Assembly (NCBI GenBank): GCA_030544685.1
Contig: CP086683.1
Span: 124,001-188,000, forward strand
Reading direction: 5' to 3'
DNA: 64,000 bases
DNA from: Pseudomonas sp. B21_DOA
GTDB taxonomy: Bacteria > Pseudomonadota > Gammaproteobacteria > Pseudomonadales > Pseudomonadaceae
A model generated the notes under the pieces. It was given only the letters and a program-made list of their open reading frames with translations. It was not told the origin of the DNA and did no database searches. The stretch's first letter is position 1; each line of letters opens with the position of its first letter. The position numbers were made by a program, and so were the translations under genes. Positions 59,706 through 64,000 of the stretch are shown one piece after another.

Positions 59706-59870
59706 ATGAGCAAAAAGCCTGCAAAGCATGGCCCCAACAAGGCCAAATCCATCGTCGCCCAGCCCTTGTTCCGCAGCCGCCAGGAACGACCAGCCAAGGG
59801 CAAAGGCAGCTACCGCCGCGAAGCCTTCCGGTCTGACAACCGGGAGGCTTTTTACTTTCTGGCTGCCTGA
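59706..59870 (+). CDS. arfA: Alternative ribosome-rescue factor ArfA
   Basis: A 54-residue basic protein that, in E. coli, rescues ribosomes stalled on non-stop mRNA by recruiting RF2. It opens MSKKPAKHGPNKAK, has PLFRSRQERPAKGKGSYRRE (the KGKGSY motif is diagnostic), and ends with a hydrophobic FYFLAA tail. An intrinsic terminator lies inside the last third of the ORF, so most transcripts should end before the stop codon. The truncated protein would be released by trans-translation, making ArfA a back-up system as known in E. coli. Confidence 0.93.
   Translation: MSKKPAKHGPNKAKSIVAQPLFRSRQERPAKGKGSYRREAFRSDNREAFYFLAA
59821..59853 (+). terminator. Intrinsic terminator inside the arfA reading frame
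   Basis: AAGCCTTCCGGT and ACCGGGAGGCTT pair over 12 positions with one wobble around CTGACA, and are followed by TTTTT ending at 59853. The stop codon is downstream at 59868, so a terminated transcript is non-stop. Confidence 0.9.
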
Positions 59871-59930
59871 AGCGCACTACCCCTCGCTCATGTTAAGGTC
59901 TGCACCTGATTCGTTTCCCTGGAACTGTGC

Positions 59931-61253
59931 ATGCCCCCAAGTCTTTCCCGTCGTTGGCCCGTGCGCCAATTGATCGCTGCCTCCAGCTTCATCCTGCTTG
60001 TCGCCTGCGCGGAAAAACCCACCGCCGCCGATGCACAACCGCTTCAAGCCGCCCCGGTTACCACGGCCCCAGCGATTATTCCGCCGGTAGTGCCGTCCGC
60101 CGACCCGCTCGATATTCAACCGACCCAGACCTTTGCCGAATGGCAGGCGGGCTTCCGCAAGGACGCCCTCGCCGCCGGGATTCGCCCCGAGCTGTTCGAT
60201 CAGGCATTTGCCAACATCAGCTTCGACGCCAGCGTGATCCGTGCCGATCGCAGTCAGCCGGAATTTTCCCGCCCGGTGTGGGAATACCTCGACGGTGCGC
60301 TGTCGCCACTGCGCGTCCGCAAAGGCCAAGCGCTGATCAATCAGTACGCCGACATTCTGCAAAGCATCGAGCAGCGTTATGGCGTTGATCGCCAGGCGCT
60401 GGTGTCGGTGTGGGGCATGGAAAGCAATTTCGGTCAGTTTCAGGGCAGCAAGTCGGTGATCAACTCGCTGGCCACCCTTGCCTACGAAGGCCGTCGTCCT
60501 GGCTTTGCTCACGCGCAATTGATTGCCGCCCTGCAGATTCTGCAACAGGGCGATATCACCCCGGAGAAAATGCTCGGCTCCTGGGCCGGCGCGATGGGCC
60601 AGACCCAGTTCATTCCGACCACTTACAACACCCACGCCGTGGACTTTGACGGTGACGGTCGCCGCGACATCTGGGGCAGCCCGGCCGATGCGCTGGCCTC
60701 CACCGCGCATTATCTGCAAAGCTCGGGCTGGCAACGCGGCCAGCCGTGGGGTTTCGAAGTGCAATTGCCGAGTGTCTTCAACTACACCCTGGCCGATGGC
60801 GCGATTCGCAAAAGCGTCGCCGAATGGCGGCAACTGGGTGTGAACCTGCCAAACGGCGCGCAGGTGCCAGCCGGATCCGAACAACTGTCCGCCGCCCTGC
60901 TGCTGCCGGCCGGTTATCGCGGCCCGGCGTTCCTGATCCTCGACAACTTCCGGACGATTCTCAAGTACAACAATTCGTCGTCGTATGCGCTGGCGGTGAG
61001 CCTGTTGTCCGAGCGCTTTGAAGGCGCGGGCCTGATCAATGGCGACTGGCCGAAAGATGATCTGCCGCTGAGCCGCACCGAGCGCATCGAACTGCAGACG
61101 CTATTGAGCGCGCGTAATTACGACGCCGGCACAGCGGACGGGATTATCGGCGCCAATACGCGCAAGGCCATTCGCAGTGCCCAGCAGGCGCTGGGCTGGC
61201 CGGCGGATGGTTACCCGACGCACAAGTTGCTCGAGAGCCTGCGCGCCCAATAA
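59931..61253 (+). CDS. Lytic murein transglycosylase with peptidoglycan-binding domain
   Basis: A 440-residue MltB-like (SLT_2, TIGR02283-type) transglycosylase. The lipoprotein signal ends in ILLVACAEK with Cys near residue 26. After a Pro/Ala-rich linker, the catalytic domain carries the Glu in VSVWGMESNFGQFQG near residue 165 and GAMGQTQFIPTTYN near residue 222. The last 60 residues are a PG_binding_1 domain (TERIELQTLLSARNYDAGTA). It cleaves glycan strands in the periplasm. Confidence 0.93.
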   Translation: MPPSLSRRWPVRQLIAASSFILLVACAEKPTAADAQPLQAAPVTTAPAIIPPVVPSADPLDIQPTQTFAEWQAGFRKDALAAGIRPELFDQAFANISFDASVIRADRSQPEFSRPVWEYLDGALSPLRVRKGQALINQYADILQSIEQRYGVDRQALVSVWGMESNFGQFQGSKSVINSLATLAYEGRRPGFAHAQLIAALQILQQGDITPEKMLGSWAGAMGQTQFIPTTYNTHAVDFDGDGRRDIWGSPADALASTAHYLQSSGWQRGQPWGFEVQLPSVFNYTLADGAIRKSVAEWRQLGVNLPNGAQVPAGSEQLSAALLLPAGYRGPAFLILDNFRTILKYNNSSSYALAVSLLSERFEGAGLINGDWPKDDLPLSRTERIELQTLLSARNYDAGTADGIIGANTRKAIRSAQQALGWPADGYPTHKLLESLRAQ

Positions 61254-61256
61254 AAG

Positions 61257-61352
61257 CATCGCGGGCAAGCCCGCTCCCACAGAGGTTCTGGTTGAAACAC
61301 AATTGTGAATTCGACTCAAAACCTGTGGGAGCGAGCCTGCTCGCGAAGACTG
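61257..61352. repeat. Two REP-type palindromes of different variants, outward orientation
   Basis: The left copy is the CGCGGGCAAGCCCGCTCCCACAG variant also seen alone at 331; the right copy is the GTGGGAGCGAGCCTGCTCGCGAAG type. Their CCCACAG and CTGTGGGA ends face each other. Confidence 0.85.
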
Positions 61353-61356
61353 ACTG

Positions 61357-62322
61357 TCAGGCAATAACCGTTTCAGCCTTGATCACCACATCCTGCTCCA
61401 GCAGCAACGCCTGCTTCCCCGCATCCAGGCGCACCAGCGCGCCCAACGGCAGTGTCAGGTTCGGGTCGCAATGGCCACTGCGCCAGCCCGACAGCACCGG
61501 AATCCGCAACGGCTCAAAGGTTTGCTTGAGCAGGCGATTCAGCGCGTCGACCTCCACCCCGGCGATATCACCGACCAGCACACCGCTCAGTCGGGCCAGC
61601 TTGCCGGCCAGACGCATCTGGGTCAGCAGGCGATCAATGCGATACAGCGGCTCGTTGATGTCCTCGATGAACAGAACTGCGCCTTCGACATCAATCTCGT
61701 AGGGCGTGCCGAGGGTTGCCGCAATCATCGCCAGATTACCGCCGAGCAGGCGTCCGTGGGCAATGCCCGGTTCGACGGTGGATAACGGATAAGCCGCCGG
61801 ATGGCTCAGTACACTCCCTGACTTCATTTGCCCGCGCAGCATGGCGAAGAATGATGTAACGGTCGGCGGCTCCTTATCGCCTAGCAGGTCGGCATTGAGC
61901 AGCGGGCCGTGAAAGGTCACAAACCCGGCGTAGCGACTGATGGCCAAGTGCAGCGCGGTGACGTCGCTATAGCCGACAAACGGCTTGGCATGCCGGCTGA
62001 GCAGGTCGTAATCGATTCGGTCCAGCAGACGCGGCGTGCCGTAGCCGCCGCGCAGGCAAATTATCGCGTCGACTTCGGGGTCAGCGAACGCCGCGTGCAG
62101 ATCGCGCAGGCGTACGTCGTCACTGCCGGCCAGGTAGCCGTCCTTCTCATAGACACCCGGAAACACCTTCAGCCCATAGCCGCGCGCGCGCATCCATTGC
62201 AGCGCTTTTTCAGTGTCTAGGGCGCCGGGGCCGGCAGGCGCGATGACGCCGATCGTCCCCTCAGAGGGCAGCGCCGGTACGGCTCGGTGGGCAATCAGGG
62301 TGTGGCTCGGTCGAACGGTCAT
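61357..62322 (-). CDS. ldcA: Muramoyltetrapeptide LD-carboxypeptidase (S66 family)
   Basis: A 321-residue serine peptidase that removes D-Ala from tetrapeptides in peptidoglycan recycling. It has IGVIAPAGPGALDTEKAL near the N-terminus, AIICLRGGYGTPRLLDRID near residue 87, the nucleophile Ser in FVGYSDVTALHLA near residue 120, and the Glu/His pair in FIEDINEPLYRID and SGHCDPNLTLPLG. Cytoplasmic. It is separated from lipA by a strong terminator. Confidence 0.93.
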   Translation of the reverse strand: MTVRPSHTLIAHRAVPALPSEGTIGVIAPAGPGALDTEKALQWMRARGYGLKVFPGVYEKDGYLAGSDDVRLRDLHAAFADPEVDAIICLRGGYGTPRLLDRIDYDLLSRHAKPFVGYSDVTALHLAISRYAGFVTFHGPLLNADLLGDKEPPTVTSFFAMLRGQMKSGSVLSHPAAYPLSTVEPGIAHGRLLGGNLAMIAATLGTPYEIDVEGAVLFIEDINEPLYRIDRLLTQMRLAGKLARLSGVLVGDIAGVEVDALNRLLKQTFEPLRIPVLSGWRSGHCDPNLTLPLGALVRLDAGKQALLLEQDVVIKAETVIA

Positions 62323-62397
62323 CCTTGGGCTCCAGCGGTAAAGTCATGCACACACAGTAGTCAGCTGAAGAGGCAAACAAAAGCCCCTTGTCTCAGG

Positions 62398-62440
62398 CAA
62401 AAAAATGCCCGCCGAAGGACAGTCCTCGGCGGGCATTTTT
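62398..62440 (-). terminator. Strong intrinsic terminator after lipA
   Basis: AATGCCCGCCGA and TCGGCGGGCATT form a long GC-rich stem with A and T runs on both sides, so it can act in both directions. In context it ends the lipB-lipA transcript. Confidence 0.95.
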
Positions 62441-62454
62441 GCATCGGCGCTGAA

Positions 62455-63476
62455 TCAGGAACCCAGCAGCTCGGCCTTGACCAGCTTCGCCTGCTCGTCG
62501 GCGTGGTACGAGGAACGTACCAGTGGGCCAGACGCAACGTTCTTGAAGCCCATCTTGTAACCTTCCTCGGCGAACCAGGCGAAGGTGTCCGGATGGACGA
62601 AGCGCTGCACCGGCAAGTGGCTGCGCGACGGTTGCAGGTATTGACCGAGGGTCAGCATGTCGATGTCGTGTTCGCGCATGCGCTTCATGACTTCGATGAC
62701 TTCCTCGTCGGTCTCGCCCAGACCCAGCATCAGGCCGGACTTGGTCGGAATGTGCGGCATCATCTGCTTGAAGCGTTGCAACAGGGTCAGCGACCACTGG
62801 TAGTCCGAGCCCGGACGCGCAGCCTTGTACAGGCGCGGCACGGTTTCCAGGTTGTGGTTGAACACATCCGGCGGCTCGGCGGCGGTGATTTCCAGGGCGA
62901 TGTCCATGCGGCCACGGTAGTCCGGGACCAAGGTCTCGAGCTGCACGTTCGGCGACAGTTTGCGGATTTCGCGGATGCAGTCGGCAAAGTGCTGGGCACC
63001 GCCGTCACGCAGGTCGTCACGGTCAACCGAGGTGATCACCACGTATTTGAGCTTGAGGTCGGCGATAGCGATCGCCAGGCTTTCCGGCTCGTTGACGTCC
63101 AGTGGCTTCGGACGACCGTGGCCAACGTCGCAGAACGGGCAGCGACGGGTGCAGATATCGCCCATGATCATGAAGGTCGCGGTGCCGCCGGAGAAGCATT
63201 CGCCGAGGTTCGGGCAGGACGCTTCTTCGCAGACACTGTGCAGCTTGTGCTTGCGCAGCAGGCTCTTGATGCGGTCGACTTCCGGCGAAACCGGAATGCG
63301 CACACGGATCCAGTCGGGTTTTTCGGCAGTTCGGTGGTCGGGATGATCTTGACCGGGATGCGTGCAACCTTCTCGGCGCCGCGCAGCTTGACGCCGGCTT
63401 CAACCTTGGGACGCGGGGCCGGGCGCTCGGTCACGTCGAGCGTCGGGATCATGGTTTGCACTGCATCAGTAGTCAT
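62455..63476 (-). CDS. lipA: Lipoyl synthase, with a 1-base deletion
   Basis: Inserts two sulphurs into protein-bound octanoyl groups. 340 residues. The auxiliary cluster ligands are [12 protein letters not shown] and the radical-SAM ligands [11 protein letters not shown]. The C-terminal [17 protein letters not shown] is typical. The frame breaks in the T run 63319-63323 (an A run in the gene); one more base gives [17 protein letters not shown], the expected join. Without the repair the protein would seem to begin at 63303 and lose 60 residues. It begins one base after the lipB stop. Confidence 0.95.
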
Positions 63477-63477
63477 A

Positions 63478-64000
63478 TCAGTCGATTCCGCCCGTGAGGG
63501 TCGTCTGCTCAGCATAGTCGAGGTGTTTGACGAGCTGCGCGCGCAGCCGGGCACTTACCTCGGCAAATTCAATCGATCCTGCGTGATCGCTCAGCTGGGT
63601 CATGGCCAGCCCGGCGTAGCCGCAGGGATTAATCCGTCGAAACGGTTCCAGGTTCATATCCACGTTCAGGGCCAGGCCATGAAAGGAACAACCGTGGCGA
63701 ATGCGCAAACCCAGAGAAGCGATTTTCGCTCCATCGACATACACGCCGGGAGCATCTGGCTTGGCGGCGGCGGTGACGCCGTAGCTGGCCAGCAGTTCGA
63801 TCAGGCAGGCTTCCATGCGGCTGACCAGATCACGCACGCCGAAACCCAGCTTGCGCACATCCAGTAACAGATAGGCCACCAGTTGCCCGGGGCCATGATA
63901 AGTCACTTGGCCGCCACGATCGACCTGCACCACCGGAATATCTCCCGGCAACAACAAGTGTTCGGCCTTGCCGGCCTGGCCCTGGGTGAACACCGGCGGG
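63478..64000 (-). CDS. lipB: Octanoyltransferase, start beyond the window
   Basis: Transfers octanoyl from acyl carrier protein to lipoyl domains. The C-terminal 174 residues are present. Motifs are [19 protein letters not shown], the conserved Lys in [26 protein letters not shown] and the catalytic Cys in [14 protein letters not shown]. The N-terminus lies past position 64000. It is immediately upstream of lipA, with which it is coupled. Confidence 0.95.
   Translation of the reverse strand, partial: PPVFTQGQAGKAEHLLLPGDIPVVQVDRGGQVTYHGPGQLVAYLLLDVRKLGFGVRDLVSRMEACLIELLASYGVTAAAKPDAPGVYVDGAKIASLGLRIRHGCSFHGLALNVDMNLEPFRRINPCGYAGLAMTQLSDHAGSIEFAEVSARLRAQLVKHLDYAEQTTLTGGID

Overview
The window is GC-rich chromosomal DNA from a Pseudomonas, most likely of the P. 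fluorescens group. The evidence is the gene content (cioAB, a quinate catabolic cluster with a quiC fusion, thiD-thiE-hemL, miaB-phoH-ybeY-ybeX-lnt, leuS-lptE-holA, lipA-lipB), an ANR-type box, and sixteen short palindromic intergenic repeats typical of that group. It looks like core and near-core chromosome. I see no prophage, transposase, CRISPR array, rRNA or tRNA.

Layout. 1-3 kb: the rlmG tail, then the cyanide-insensitive oxidase operon cioA-cioB-DUF2474 on the minus strand with an ANR box upstream. 3-9 kb: an MFS exporter, a higB-higA toxin-antitoxin pair, a DJ-1-like protein without its usual cysteine, a small secreted protein, and a purine permease overlapping trmA. 9-15 kb: a quinate/shikimate module made of a type II dehydroquinase, a quinate/shikimate dehydrogenase, a TetR regulator, the two-domain QuiC and an MFS importer. 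A near-identical 20-base site lies before both catabolic operons. 15-31 kb: transporters, a YpfJ metallopeptidase with a secreted hydrolase, HAD-tesB, an acetyltransferase divergent from a histone-deacetylase-like enzyme, a flavoprotein, rhlE, an NYN nuclease with a DnaQ-type exonuclease, and several envelope proteins. 31-44 kb: hrpB, a metal-efflux protein, an Lrp/AsnC regulator, rluE, amn, aidB and a 7TM hybrid sensor kinase. 44-64 kb: thiD-thiE-hemL, miaB, phoH-ybeY-ybeX-lnt, elyC-like ydcF, leuS-lptE-holA, arfA, a lytic transglycosylase, ldcA, lipA and a 5'-truncated lipB.

The most coherent accessory function is the 9-15 kb module. As predicted, the MFS protein imports quinate or shikimate, the AroE-like enzyme oxidises it, AroQ dehydrates dehydroquinate, and QuiC makes protocatechuate. 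The TetR protein probably controls both operons through the shared site. The arfA gene carries an intrinsic terminator inside its reading frame, the hallmark of non-stop-mRNA autoregulation.

A caution for anyone using this sequence: eighteen genes are broken by single-base indels. I count twenty deletions and two insertions, nearly all in short homopolymers. In every case the protein continues normally in the neighbouring frame. I read these as sequence errors rather than real pseudogenes, and give coordinates for the whole intended gene with the break position noted.
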